Made by a program: the position numbers and the translations under genes. DNA of 64,000 nucleotides from Zhuqueibacter pondensis (GTDB lineage Bacteria > Zhuqueibacterota > Zhuqueibacteria > Zhuqueibacterales > Zhuqueibacteraceae): assembly GCA_034505955.1 (NCBI GenBank), contig JAPDQK010000002.1, forward strand, positions 162,558 through 226,557. The letters run 5' to 3'. The first letter of the stretch is position 1. Each line of letters opens with the position of its first letter. Of the stretch, positions 17,628 to 26,324 are shown one piece after another. The notes under the pieces were generated by a model. That model was not told where the DNA came from, ran no database searches, and saw only the letters and a list, made by a program, of their open reading frames with translations.

Positions 17628-18938
17628 ATGGTCACACCATTCTCCGTGCGTGCCGCTACCGACTGGCAAAAATTTGAATCTCAGTGGCTGGCGCCGTATG
17701 CCTGCAGCAGTGTCGGTGCGCATGCCACACGTCGATTTGCGGAAGAAGAGCATCCCTATCGCACGGCATTCCAACGTGACCGCGACCGAATCATTCACTC
17801 GCGCGCTTTTCGCCGCCTCAAGCACAAGCGCCAGGTTTTTCTGATTACCGAAGGCGATCATTTTCGCACACGGCTGACGCACACTTTGGAAGTAGCACAA
17901 ATCGCGCGCACCATGGCACGCGCACTCGGGTTGAATGAGGATTTGGTGGAAGCCATTGCGCTTGGCCACGATCTCGGTCACACGCCTTTCGGGCATTTGG
18001 GCGAAGCGGTGCTCAACGATATTATGCAGGGCCGGGACACACTCGAAGGCTTGTTCGATGGCGGCTCATTCGGCGGTTTCAAACATAATTATCAATCGCT
18101 GCGTGTTGTTGACCTTCTCGAGCAGAAATATGAGTTCCCGGGGTTGAATTTGACTGCTCCGGTACGGGAAGGCATTTTGAAACACACCCGTCTGAAACGT
18201 GACTTGTTTCAGTACCCAGCTTTTGATGTTCACGGGCTGGCTTTCGAGCTGGATCTCGCCACGACCCTCGAAGGCCAAGTCGCGGCAATTGCCGATGAAG
18301 TGGCCCAGCGTACGCATGATCTTGAGGACGGCTTGCGCGCCGGACTTGTGGAAGTGGAGGAAGTCCGCCAGCTTGAAATTGTCCAACAAGTGGAGGCACA
18401 ACATGACCATGGGGCTCGTGCGGGAGCGCAGGTCAACCAGCGTGGAGACGGTTCACTCTATCGCAACTGGCTCATCAACGGTTTGATTAATTTCCTGGTC
18501 AGCGATATCATTCAACAAACCCTGCAGCAAATAGGGGAATTTTTTCGTCAATTTAACCGGCTGCATTATTTCGATCAGGAGTTGGTCCATTTCAGCCCTG
18601 AACTCGATCCGTTGCAGAAAGCTTTGAACTCTTTTATCTATCAGCGCATTATTTTTGTGCCGGCTGTTCAAAAGGCGGATGCACAGGTGCGCGAAATTTT
18701 GCGCACGCTATTCCGTTGTTATTATGAAAAACCCGAGCTCCTGCCAGCTTTGGATTTGCGCCGTGCAGATCTTTCGGAGCGGCCACGTATGATCGCTGAT
18801 TTTATTGCAGGCATGACTGATCATTTTACCTTAATGGAGATCGGACGTCTGCGGCAGCTCGGACTTTCCATGCCCAATTTGGATGAAGCATTGTTACGTT
18901 TACCTGCCATGAAGGAGTTTACAGGAGTGCATGCATAG
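17628..18938 (+). CDS. dGTPase-like deoxynucleoside triphosphate triphosphohydrolase (HD domain)
   Basis: 436 residues from ATG 17628. The family N terminus HPYRTAFQRDRDRIIHSRAF is followed by the HD metal site: LTHTLEV, then LGHDLGHTPFGHLGE (His-Asp pair about residue 115). FKHNYQSLRVVDLLE is also typical. The enzyme releases triphosphate from dNTPs and controls nucleotide pools, and in some bacteria limits phage. The frame is open up to 17412, but the extra 72 residues have no family character. The stop lies 3 bases before the next gene's ATG, so the two are coupled. Confidence 0.9.
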   Translation: MVTPFSVRAATDWQKFESQWLAPYACSSVGAHATRRFAEEEHPYRTAFQRDRDRIIHSRAFRRLKHKRQVFLITEGDHFRTRLTHTLEVAQIARTMARALGLNEDLVEAIALGHDLGHTPFGHLGEAVLNDIMQGRDTLEGLFDGGSFGGFKHNYQSLRVVDLLEQKYEFPGLNLTAPVREGILKHTRLKRDLFQYPAFDVHGLAFELDLATTLEGQVAAIADEVAQRTHDLEDGLRAGLVEVEEVRQLEIVQQVEAQHDHGARAGAQVNQRGDGSLYRNWLINGLINFLVSDIIQQTLQQIGEFFRQFNRLHYFDQELVHFSPELDPLQKALNSFIYQRIIFVPAVQKADAQVREILRTLFRCYYEKPELLPALDLRRADLSERPRMIADFIAGMTDHFTLMEIGRLRQLGLSMPNLDEALLRLPAMKEFTGVHA

Positions 18939-18941
18939 GAG

Positions 18942-19811
18942 ATGAACGCCCGTTTCGAGAACGTTTGGTTTACCTATGAGCATTTTGGCTTGCCTGCTCC
19001 AACCGGTCAGGGCGGCTATCCTCGTCAGTCACGACCTCAGTTACAAGCCATCAGTTTTGAGGTTCAACCGGGCGAAGCAGTCGGTATTGTCGGTCGCTCC
19101 GGCTCCGGCAAAACCACGCTGATGCAATTGTTTAATGGGCTGTTGGTCCCGGATCAGGGTCGTGTGCTAATCGATGGGCAGGATATTCATTCTCAAAAAT
19201 ACGATCTTGCTGCACTCCGACGCCGCGTCGGCGTCGTTTTTCAATTTCCGGAGATGCATTTTTTTGCGGCCTCTGTGGAAGAGGAGATTGCCTATGGGCC
19301 ACGCCAACAAAATCTTTCTCAGGAGGAAATTGCGCAACGCATTACCGAGTCGCTGAGCTTGGTGGGGTTGGGTCAGACATATCGTGCTCGCAATCCGTTC
19401 ACCTTGAGTCAGGGTGAAAAACGGCGCGTGGCGCTGGCCGGAGCGCTGGCCATGCGACCGGAAATGCTCGTTCTGGATGAACCCACGGCGAGTCTGGATG
19501 CTCGCGGCATTGCAGAAGTCCATGGCTTTCTTTGTCACTGGCATGCTTCCGGGAAAAACATTGTCGTCATTAGCCACGATGTCGATCTCATCGCTGTTCT
19601 TTGTTCTCGTCTGCTTGTCTTGGAACAGGGTCGGCTTCTCTATGATGGGCCATCCGCCTCGCTTTGGGGAATCAAATCATCTGATTGGGGGCTGGAAATT
19701 CTAAGGCAGTCCGGGCTGCCATTGCCGCGCTTGCAGCGTCTGCGCCGGCATTTGGCTCAAAAGAATATCGCTTGGGAAAACATTCCGATTTTGAAAGAGC
19801 AAAATTCATGA
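18942..19811 (+). CDS. ABC transporter ATP-binding protein, energy-coupling-factor type (EcfA-like)
   Basis: A 289-residue ATPase with Walker A GRSGSGKTT, Q-loop VFQFPEMHFFAASVEEEIAY (the FPE.Q-type loop of EcfA/CbiO), signature LSQGEKRRVALAG, Walker B MLVLDEPTASLD and H-loop VISHDVD. EcfA proteins pair with EcfT and an S component to import vitamins or metals. No EcfT or S gene follows: after the stop there are about 450 non-coding bases. It therefore looks like an orphan or split module. It starts 3 bases after the dGTPase gene. Confidence 0.88.
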   Translation: MNARFENVWFTYEHFGLPAPTGQGGYPRQSRPQLQAISFEVQPGEAVGIVGRSGSGKTTLMQLFNGLLVPDQGRVLIDGQDIHSQKYDLAALRRRVGVVFQFPEMHFFAASVEEEIAYGPRQQNLSQEEIAQRITESLSLVGLGQTYRARNPFTLSQGEKRRVALAGALAMRPEMLVLDEPTASLDARGIAEVHGFLCHWHASGKNIVVISHDVDLIAVLCSRLLVLEQGRLLYDGPSASLWGIKSSDWGLEILRQSGLPLPRLQRLRRHLAQKNIAWENIPILKEQNS

Positions 19812-20183
19812 CGATATATTTCATTTACAGAAAAGTGACTGCCAGGCAGACGGGGTGATTTTGTTCAGATGCCAAAAAGATTTCCGCAAATCCGTGGTGA
19901 TGCCGGTAGAATATATACGGTTTTTGCGAATACACTTTTGTAATTGGCTTGTCTCAGTGTAACACATTCGACCCTCTTTAAAACAGCTCGAAATCGTCTG
20001 GAATTCACAAAAATGTAACTATTTAGCGACATTATTGACGATCAAGATTTGCTTCAAAACAAAGTTTCAGAGCGATTTCGAAACTGTAACCCATTGAAAT
20101 TCTTCTAAAATTGGCTGTGCGGGCATTTTCCCGGCACCGGGAAAAGCAACTTTTCCCAAAATGTAAATGCTAAACGGTATCCT
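19812..20183. promoter_or_regulatory. Non-coding region with repeated TGTAA boxes upstream of a sigma-54 promoter
   Basis: No gene is visible. TGTAA occurs at 19939, 19958, 20014, 20085, 20162 and (just past the promoter) 20204, most preceded by A/T-rich bases; the box at 19957-19965 is nearly palindromic (GTGTAACAC). Boxes upstream of a sigma-54 promoter are what an enhancer-binding activator would use. This is an inference from pattern only. Confidence 0.4.
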
Positions 20184-20199
20184 TGGCATGTGGATTGCG
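20184..20199 (+). promoter_or_regulatory. Sigma-54 (-24/-12) promoter upstream of the NtrC-type activator
   Basis: TGGCATGTGGATTGCG matches the consensus TGGCACGNNNNTTGCW at all key positions except C to T and the final W. The -24 GG and -12 GC are correctly spaced. It lies 65 bases before ATG 20264. Confidence 0.75.
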
Positions 20200-20263
20200 A
20201 AAATGTAAGGAGCTTTTTGAGATTACCTGGGTTACTAAGGACAACCGGTAGATCAGTTCAGGG

Positions 20264-21499
20264 ATGAAGATCATCGGAAAACTAATCGTACCTGCTTTGC
20301 AGTCGAGCGCCAAAACCCCGGAAGCTTCAAAAGCTCTTTCGGGCCTTGAAGCCTTTACGGGTGATCTGTACGACCTCGAGATCGCGACACGACTCAAAGC
20401 AGGAAAGGGTGAGAACATCGTGGCAACAACAGTAGAAGAGAAAGAATTCGATCTGGATGTCATCCCGACCGACATCGAAAGTTCCTGGGGAAAGAATTAT
20501 GGCTTCGACTATCATTACCCGCTGGTCAGCCGGAGCCCTGAAATCAAAGAGATTTTTGCTTTGATCAAAAAGGTGGCCAAGAGTAATGCGACCATTTTGA
20601 TACAAGGCGAAACCGGAACCGGCAAGGAGCTGATCGCCGGGCTGATTCAATTTATCAGCCACCGCGGCGATAAACCTTTTGTCAAAGTCAATTGCGCGGC
20701 GCTACCGGAAAATTTGCTGGAGAGCGAGCTGTTTGGTCATGAGAAAGGCGCTTTTACCGGTGCCTATCAAACACGCGTCGGTAAATTCGAGCAGGCCGAC
20801 AGCGGGACGCTGTTTCTGGATGAAATCGGCGACATGCAGCTCAGCACGCAGGCCAAGATCCTGCGGGTGTTGCAGGATCAAACCTTCACGCGCCTGGGCG
20901 GCAACCGCACGATACAGGTTGATGTGCGGGTGATTGCGGCCACCAACAAAGACCTGTGGCACGAGATCGAACTGGGAAATTTCCGTGCTGACCTTTACTA
21001 TCGTCTCAATGTAGTGACTCTGCATATCCCGCCGTTGCGCAAACGTGCGGAAGATATTCCGCTGATTGCCGAGTTCTTCCGGCGCAAGTTTGCACGTGAA
21101 ATCCGCAAAAAGACCAAAGGCTTTTCGGCGGAAACCATGGAATTGTTGCGCAACCATCAGTGGCCGGGGAATATCCGTGAACTCAAAAATTTGGTGGAAC
21201 GCGCCGTGCTCGTGGTTGAAGAGGGCCAGGAGATTACACCGAAAGATCTGTCGATGTCCGGCAAGGATTACTTCGCAGCAGGAGGCAAGGATCGTCGCCG
21301 CGCCACCGACGGCGAGCTGCTCACGCTCGATACGCTCAACCTGGAGGTCATTGAAAAAGAGGCGATCTTGAAAGCCCTGGAACTGCGCAACTGGGTACAA
21401 AAAGATGCGGCGCAATTGCTCGGCGTTTCGCCACGTGCCTTGAACTACAAAATCAATTACCACAACATCACGCACCCGACGTGGAAGAAGAATACGTAA
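20264..21499 (+). CDS. Sigma-54-dependent transcriptional activator (AAA+ and Fis-type HTH)
   Basis: 411 residues. The first ~85 carry no receiver or PAS motif I can recognise. The AAA+ domain follows: Walker A GETGTGKE, the sigma-54 contact loop GAFTGA (ELFGHEKGAFTGAY), Walker B LFLDEIGDMQ, arginine-finger region ADLYYRLNVV and NHQWPGNIREL. The C terminus is a Fis-like helix-turn-helix (KDAAQLLGVSPRALNYKI). It should open sigma-54 promoters from upstream sites. Its own gene is preceded by a good sigma-54 promoter, suggesting auto-activation. A matching promoter precedes the 22907 surface protein. Confidence 0.92.
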   Translation: MKIIGKLIVPALQSSAKTPEASKALSGLEAFTGDLYDLEIATRLKAGKGENIVATTVEEKEFDLDVIPTDIESSWGKNYGFDYHYPLVSRSPEIKEIFALIKKVAKSNATILIQGETGTGKELIAGLIQFISHRGDKPFVKVNCAALPENLLESELFGHEKGAFTGAYQTRVGKFEQADSGTLFLDEIGDMQLSTQAKILRVLQDQTFTRLGGNRTIQVDVRVIAATNKDLWHEIELGNFRADLYYRLNVVTLHIPPLRKRAEDIPLIAEFFRRKFAREIRKKTKGFSAETMELLRNHQWPGNIRELKNLVERAVLVVEEGQEITPKDLSMSGKDYFAAGGKDRRRATDGELLTLDTLNLEVIEKEAILKALELRNWVQKDAAQLLGVSPRALNYKINYHNITHPTWKKNT

Positions 21500-21639
21500 T
21501 GCGGTGATGCCAAATCGTTCGTAAAGCAAGGGTGATGTGCACTCGCTCTTTCGATTGCGGCCGGAATGGCCGGAAGCGGTTGCTGAGCGTGCGCGCATCG
21601 CCCTTTGTTTTTCATTATTCTTCCGGGCAAGAAGCAACC

Positions 21640-22266
21640 ATGAACAATAGCATCACTGTTTCCATTCTCAGCCTCGGCCTCTTGCTTTTGATTGTGCCAA
21701 CAAACGCCGGTGAGCTGAGATTAGTTTGGCAACCCAACACCGAACCGGATCTGGCCGGATACATCATTTATTATGGCGCGCGCAGTGGGATATATTACCA
21801 TCGCTTGCCGATTGGGAACCAAACACAGTACACGATCACTGGTTTAGACAGCGGGCGAACCTATTTCTTTGCCGTGACCGCCGTGGATACTGCAGGAAAT
21901 GAGAGTGTCTACTCCAAAGAAATTGTCGGCCAGGCACAGGGCAGGCCGTCGCACAATCCAAACAGCCGATTACCGCAGCAGCACCGATTATTTCAGAATA
22001 ATCCGAATCCCTTTCGTGTTCCCATCAATCGGATCACCATCATTGCGTTCGACCTTTATGAAACCAGCCCGGTGAAGTTGGAAATTTTTGATCTTCTTGG
22101 CCGGCGCCTGATCACGCTGGTCGACAAAGAACTCAGCGCCGACCGGCAACAGGTCTCTTGGAATGGCCGCGATCATCAAGGCCGGCCAGTCCGAGCCGGA
22201 GTGTATGTGTATCGCCTTCAGACTGGGCGAGAAACCTCCGTGCGCAAAATGGTTGTTTATCGCTGA
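21640..22266 (+). CDS. Secreted FnIII protein with FlgD-like sorting domain
   Basis: 208 residues from ATG 21640: a signal peptide (ILSLGLLLLIVPTNAGE), one fibronectin type III domain (VWQPNTEPDLAGYIIYYGAR ... FFAVTAVDTAGNES), and a C-terminal FlgD-like sorting domain (NNPNPFRV, DLLGRRLITL, WNGRDH, AGVYVYRLQT). The FnIII domain is close to that of the 22907 protein (both have NTEPDLAGY.IYYG), so the two are paralogous at the N terminus. Exported and probably surface-located. The frame is open up to 21532, but the signal peptide fixes the start. Confidence 0.85.
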   Translation: MNNSITVSILSLGLLLLIVPTNAGELRLVWQPNTEPDLAGYIIYYGARSGIYYHRLPIGNQTQYTITGLDSGRTYFFAVTAVDTAGNESVYSKEIVGQAQGRPSHNPNSRLPQQHRLFQNNPNPFRVPINRITIIAFDLYETSPVKLEIFDLLGRRLITLVDKELSADRQQVSWNGRDHQGRPVRAGVYVYRLQTGRETSVRKMVVYR

Positions 22267-22847
22267 ACCTTTGGCAAGATGGGTTTTGTCCCTGCCTTTT
22301 GTTGATTCGCCTTCACAAAATAGCCAATGCCTCAGATTCCCCGGACGCAGTTTCACAGAATGACATCCATCGGAATTATTTTTCCACCAGTAAGTGAGGC
22401 ATTACACAAAATACTTGCTTTTGGTTGTGACCTTGTTGAATTTTTATTAAAAGAATTTTACTGAACTTTGCAATGGAGAAAATTATCCGACATCCGGAAA
22501 TAGTTGTTGGCAATGAGTTGATTGTGACGCTCGATGAATACGGTAAAACCATCATGACAGCACCGGAAGCGGGCGCATCGATTGAATTCCTTGAAGCTGT
22601 CGTTTTGATTCCCGAACAAAAAATCATATGTAATAGCGGGTCATCCTGAATTCGATTTTTACCGGCGAAATCATCTGCCCGGTGCTCCTTATTCCCAGTT
22701 GACATTACGCTTTCGAAATCCTCTACGGTAATTTTTGTGTTTTCTCCTTTACCCCTTTCAGCCAGGTCTTTTTATTTTTCCGCATTTTCCCCACCTATTT
22801 TCAACAAATTCAAATCAAAGATTGTTTCTCTGCAAGTCAGCATGAAA
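22267..22847. other. Mostly non-coding region with one doubtful 58-residue ORF
   Basis: No firm gene. ATG 22473 opens a 58-residue frame ending at 22649 (MEKIIRHPEIVVGNELIVTL), AbrB-like at its start, but it has no ribosome site and no partner; treated as doubtful. The rest is AT-rich without clear structure. Confidence 0.4.
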
Positions 22848-22863
22848 TGGCATGGCCTTTGCG
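22848..22863 (+). promoter_or_regulatory. Sigma-54 (-24/-12) promoter upstream of the repeat surface protein
   Basis: TGGCATGGCCTTTGCG has -24 TGGCATG and -12 TTGC with correct spacing. It differs from the promoter at 20184 only in the four free spacer bases. It lies 44 bases before ATG 22907. Confidence 0.75.
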
Positions 22864-22906
22864 TTGGGATTTAAGAGGTTAAAAAATCATCGGAGGATTT
22901 CAGACC

Positions 22907-25600
22907 ATGCGACATCTTGCACGACATCATAGGGAATTGGTCGTGAGAATCTTGGTGGGCAGTGCCCTGCGATTGGTAGTTATTCTTTGTCTTGTCTTGA
23001 GCACGCTAAGCTTGAACCCCGCACCTGTGTCAGCAGGGTCTTTAAAAGCAAGCTGGAATGCGAATACCGAGCCGGATCTGGCCGGATACAAAATTTACTA
23101 TGGCCGGTCTTCGAGAAATTACACGACTACCATCAATGTGGGAAAAGTTACGGAGTACACAGTTGATCAGCTAACCGAAGGAGTGGTTTATTACTTTGCC
23201 GTCACAGCGTATGATAATGCCGGCAATGAAAGCGGTTATTCGCAAGAAGTATCTGCGCAGGTTCAAGTTGTCGATCGTACCCCGCCCTCGGTCATCAGTG
23301 TGCAGATTAGTGATCGCAACACGGTCGAGATCGTGTTCAGTGAGACTGTTTCCATCAGCAGCGCGCAGGATAAAAGCAATTATGTCATTGACAACGGCAT
23401 CACAATTACCAGCGCCACGTTGCAACCGGATAATCGCACGGTCAAGCTCGTGACCAGTTCGCACGAATTCGATAAAACATATCGTCTCACAATTCAAAAA
23501 ATCGCTGATCGTGCGACCGTGCCGAATGTGATGACCCAGGCTGTCAGCTTCAACTATCTGCTGGCATCGGTGGACCGGACGCCACCGGCCGTTGCCAGTT
23601 TCCGGGCGGTCAATCCGCAAACTTTGTCAGTGGTGTTCAGTGAAGCAGTGAGTCTTGCCACGGCACAGAACAGCTCCAATTATTCGATCAATAACAACGT
23701 TACCGTTACGGGAGCCAAGCTCGAGAGCGATGCCAAAACGGTGACACTGACGACGAGTGCGCATGCGATCGGTGTCAACTACACCCTCACCATTCGTGGT
23801 ATCGCTGACCGTGCGCCGGTGCCCAATGTCATGACACAAGCCGCAAGTTTCAACTACGTGTTTTCGTCGGTTGATCGCACACCGCCCACCATTGTCAGTT
23901 TTCGCGCTGTCACTCAACAAACATTGGAAGTGGTTTTTGATGAAGCGGTGAGTTCGACGACCGCGCAAAACAGTGCAAATTACACAATCACTCCCGGCAT
24001 CACAATACAGAGCGCCAAGCTGCAACAAGACACCCGGACGGTCGTCCTGACGACGAGCCTGCATGCTGTTGATGTCAATTATACTTTGACCATCCGCAGC
24101 ATCGCCGATCGCGCCTCCACTCCGAATATCATGTCACAGCCGGCTGCATTTAATTATAGTTTTCATGCTGTGGATAATACGCCGCCGGCGGTTTCAAACG
24201 TGCGGAGTGTCAATGCCACGACCGTCGAAGTGCTGTTCAGCGAGCCGGTGACGGCGGCCAGTGCGCAAAACAAGGCCAATTATTCCATCAACAAGGGCAT
24301 TACGATTTCGAGCGCGACGCTCCAGGCGGATCTGCGCTCGGTTAACCTGGCGACCAGCGCGCACACTGATGGTGAGGCGTACTTTCTCACCGTCAATAAT
24401 ATTGCTGACCGCGCCGCACCTTCCAACCTCATGACGCAAGCGGCGACTTTCACGTACATTTATCAGACGGAAGATCGCCAGCCTCCGGAAGTCAATGCCG
24501 TGAAGCTCACCGATTTGACACATCTGCTGATCGTTTTCAATGAGCGTGTCACCTCGGTGTCTGCGGAGAATGTCAGCAACTATCGCATCTCTGACAATAT
24601 TAAAGTTGATGAAGCGCGGCTTGCCAGCAACGGTTTGGAAGTAACTCTCACGACCTCGCCCCATCAATACAACAAAGACTACAACATCAGCATTGTCAAT
24701 ATCAAAGATCGCTCGCCGGCTGCAAACGCGATCGCTGCCAACACGATGTTCACTTATTATCTGGCCAACAATCCGCATAATAATTATTTCGGTGTGGAAG
24801 ACCTGCAGCCATTGCGCTATATTTTGGACAGTGTACGGGTGGGCGAAACGTATTACATCGACCGCCCCTATGTGGTGACGCAAATTCCAAACAGCAAACG
24901 CGGTTTGTTATGGATTAAAACCGCCAGCAATGATCGCAGCGACATCTCCGAGCAGTTCCTGGCGTTCACATTGACTTACGAGGCGAATATTTATGTCGCT
25001 TACGACAGCCGTGCCATCCAACCGCCGAATTGGCTGAAGAATCATTTTACCCGGACCAACGAATCCATTGCTGTTTCGGAAAGCTCTGGGAAATTGAATC
25101 TTTGGAAAATGTGGAGTGCCCCCGGCCGTGTCATCTTCGGCGGCAACATGGCTTCTGGCGTGCAGGCTCCTGCGGGATCAGCCAACACCAGCCTGAGCAT
25201 GTATGTGGTCCTGATTGAAAATGTACAAGCACCCAAATTTACGGATTCGCAAACACCGCAACGGTTCATGCTTTATCAAAATTATCCCAATCCTTTTTCA
25301 CTCAGCGGTGCTCTTTCCGGAATGGGGTACACCAAGATTGATTATTATCTCCAGGAGCAGCACTATGTCGTGCTGACGGTTCACAACGCGCTCGGCCAGA
25401 TGGTTCGGAAATTGTACAGCGGGTTGTTACCGGCCGGGAATCACAGCCTGGCGTGGGATGGGCGTGATGATAAAGGAGAGCCTTTGCCGAGTGGCACTTA
25501 CCTGTGCACACTTGAAGTGCGGGAAGAAGTCACCAAAGGCGACATCACGATGTCAGCCTCACTTAGTCGCCAAACGAAAGTCATAACTCTGCTGAAGTAA
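22907..25600 (+). CDS. Large sorted surface protein: FnIII domain plus five SbsA/Big-like repeats
   Basis: 897 residues. Signal peptide (about 1-44), FnIII domain (45-118), then five ~100-residue Ig-like repeats, each opening with DRTPP or a variant (DNTPP, DRQPP) and containing VVFSE.V....AQN..NY and ..IADRA.......M.QA..FNY. They begin near residues 123, 222, 322, 422 and 522. A ~150-residue unique region follows, then a FlgD-like sorting domain (YQNYPNPFS, NALGQMVRKL, WDGRDDKG, GTYLCTLEV). Repeats of this kind (SbsA Ig-like/Big_5) occur in S-layer and adhesin proteins. GGAGG precedes the start; a sigma-54 promoter lies upstream. Confidence 0.9.
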   Translation: MRHLARHHRELVVRILVGSALRLVVILCLVLSTLSLNPAPVSAGSLKASWNANTEPDLAGYKIYYGRSSRNYTTTINVGKVTEYTVDQLTEGVVYYFAVTAYDNAGNESGYSQEVSAQVQVVDRTPPSVISVQISDRNTVEIVFSETVSISSAQDKSNYVIDNGITITSATLQPDNRTVKLVTSSHEFDKTYRLTIQKIADRATVPNVMTQAVSFNYLLASVDRTPPAVASFRAVNPQTLSVVFSEAVSLATAQNSSNYSINNNVTVTGAKLESDAKTVTLTTSAHAIGVNYTLTIRGIADRAPVPNVMTQAASFNYVFSSVDRTPPTIVSFRAVTQQTLEVVFDEAVSSTTAQNSANYTITPGITIQSAKLQQDTRTVVLTTSLHAVDVNYTLTIRSIADRASTPNIMSQPAAFNYSFHAVDNTPPAVSNVRSVNATTVEVLFSEPVTAASAQNKANYSINKGITISSATLQADLRSVNLATSAHTDGEAYFLTVNNIADRAAPSNLMTQAATFTYIYQTEDRQPPEVNAVKLTDLTHLLIVFNERVTSVSAENVSNYRISDNIKVDEARLASNGLEVTLTTSPHQYNKDYNISIVNIKDRSPAANAIAANTMFTYYLANNPHNNYFGVEDLQPLRYILDSVRVGETYYIDRPYVVTQIPNSKRGLLWIKTASNDRSDISEQFLAFTLTYEANIYVAYDSRAIQPPNWLKNHFTRTNESIAVSESSGKLNLWKMWSAPGRVIFGGNMASGVQAPAGSANTSLSMYVVLIENVQAPKFTDSQTPQRFMLYQNYPNPFSLSGALSGMGYTKIDYYLQEQHYVVLTVHNALGQMVRKLYSGLLPAGNHSLAWDGRDDKGEPLPSGTYLCTLEVREEVTKGDITMSASLSRQTKVITLLK
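23275..24770 (+). repeat. Five in-frame ~300-bp repeats inside the surface-protein gene
   Basis: The Ig-like repeat units start near 23275, 23573, 23873, 24173 and 24473. Protein similarity is clear throughout; DNA similarity is moderate, so the duplication is not recent. Confidence 0.8.
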
Positions 25601-25701
25601 CTTCTGCTCGGACATGCCGTTGGCAAATTCGGCCAAGCGGGCAAGAGTAGGAGCAGCAAAGCCCACCGCGATTAAACTGCAAACCTTTTTCCTCCTCCTC
25701 C

Positions 25702-25736
25702 GCGGGAATGGGACGATGATATCGTCTCATTCCCGC
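25702..25736 (+). terminator. Long hairpin after the surface-protein gene
   Basis: Two 16-base arms (GCGGGAATGGGACGAT and ATCGTCTCATTCCCGC) pair with one G-T wobble around a 3-base loop. There is no T-run, so it may terminate weakly or protect mRNA ends. Confidence 0.55.
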
Positions 25737-25762
25737 ACATTACTCCCCGGCGTATAAATTAC

Positions 25763-25791
25763 TTGCTTTTTGTAAATTTCAAATGTATATT
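25763..25791 (+). promoter_or_regulatory. Sigma-70-type promoter for the GTPase operon
   Basis: TTGCTT at 25763-25768, a 17-base spacer, and TATATT at 25786-25791, 38 bases before ATG 25829. Confidence 0.6.
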
Positions 25792-25828
25792 TTTCACAAA
25801 AATATTGTGTTGGTGCATCGAGGCGATC

Positions 25829-26308
25829 ATGGCAGAGAAAAGTGCTGCATCCGGGGATGGTGCTTCAGCGGGAAAACTCAACGAGATCCGTGACATTATT
25901 GTCGGACCACCCTTACAAAATTTGGAAGAGAGAATCGAAAAGCTTTCTCGTCAAATTACCCAGCTTATTGAACAGGAAGCGGTTGCCCGCATCGGTTATG
26001 AGAAGAGCTTGGAGGAAATACAAACCGAGTTAGCCGAACTGGCAAAGAAAACCGTTCGCCGGGCTGCCCGGCATCGGGCTGTCGCGACAGCAAGAGTCAA
26101 TCGGCTGGCGCAACGACGTGATGATGGCATCCGGCAGTTTAAGGCCAGGCGGCAAAGACGCACCACGCCGAAGGTATTCAAAATCAAAAGAGCAACGGTT
26201 GCGGAGTATCTTCAGCGCAGAAAAAAGTACCAAACTGGTGGAAAAAGGAAACCAGGAATCGGCAGGAGGTATCTCATCGGGACGCCAGTCGTGAATCCCG
26301 GAGCATAA
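25829..26308 (+). CDS. Coiled-coil protein with basic tail, first gene of the GTPase operon
   Basis: 159 residues from ATG 25829. After a short Ser/Ala-rich start comes KLNEIRDIIVGPPLQNLEER, which resembles the N-terminal segment (LRDLLLGPEQEQLE) of the OmpA-family proteins common in cyanobacteria. A coiled coil follows (about 30-80), then a very basic, Arg/Lys-rich tail (AARHRAVATARVNRLAQRRD, KFKI..AT..EYLQRRKK). No signal peptide. The tail could bind nucleic acid or acidic phospholipid. It is followed after 16 bases by the membrane protein at 26325. Function unknown. Confidence 0.7.
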   Translation: MAEKSAASGDGASAGKLNEIRDIIVGPPLQNLEERIEKLSRQITQLIEQEAVARIGYEKSLEEIQTELAELAKKTVRRAARHRAVATARVNRLAQRRDDGIRQFKARRQRRTTPKVFKIKRATVAEYLQRRKKYQTGGKRKPGIGRRYLIGTPVVNPGA

Positions 26309-26324
26309 CAGCGCATGAATTGCG

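Noticed and set aside
22473..22649. 58-residue AbrB-like ORF
   Set aside because: No ribosome site, no partner toxin, and low similarity after the first 25 residues.
23275..24770. Regularly spaced 300-bp repeats as a DNA repeat array
   Set aside because: They are coding Ig-like domains in frame within one gene.
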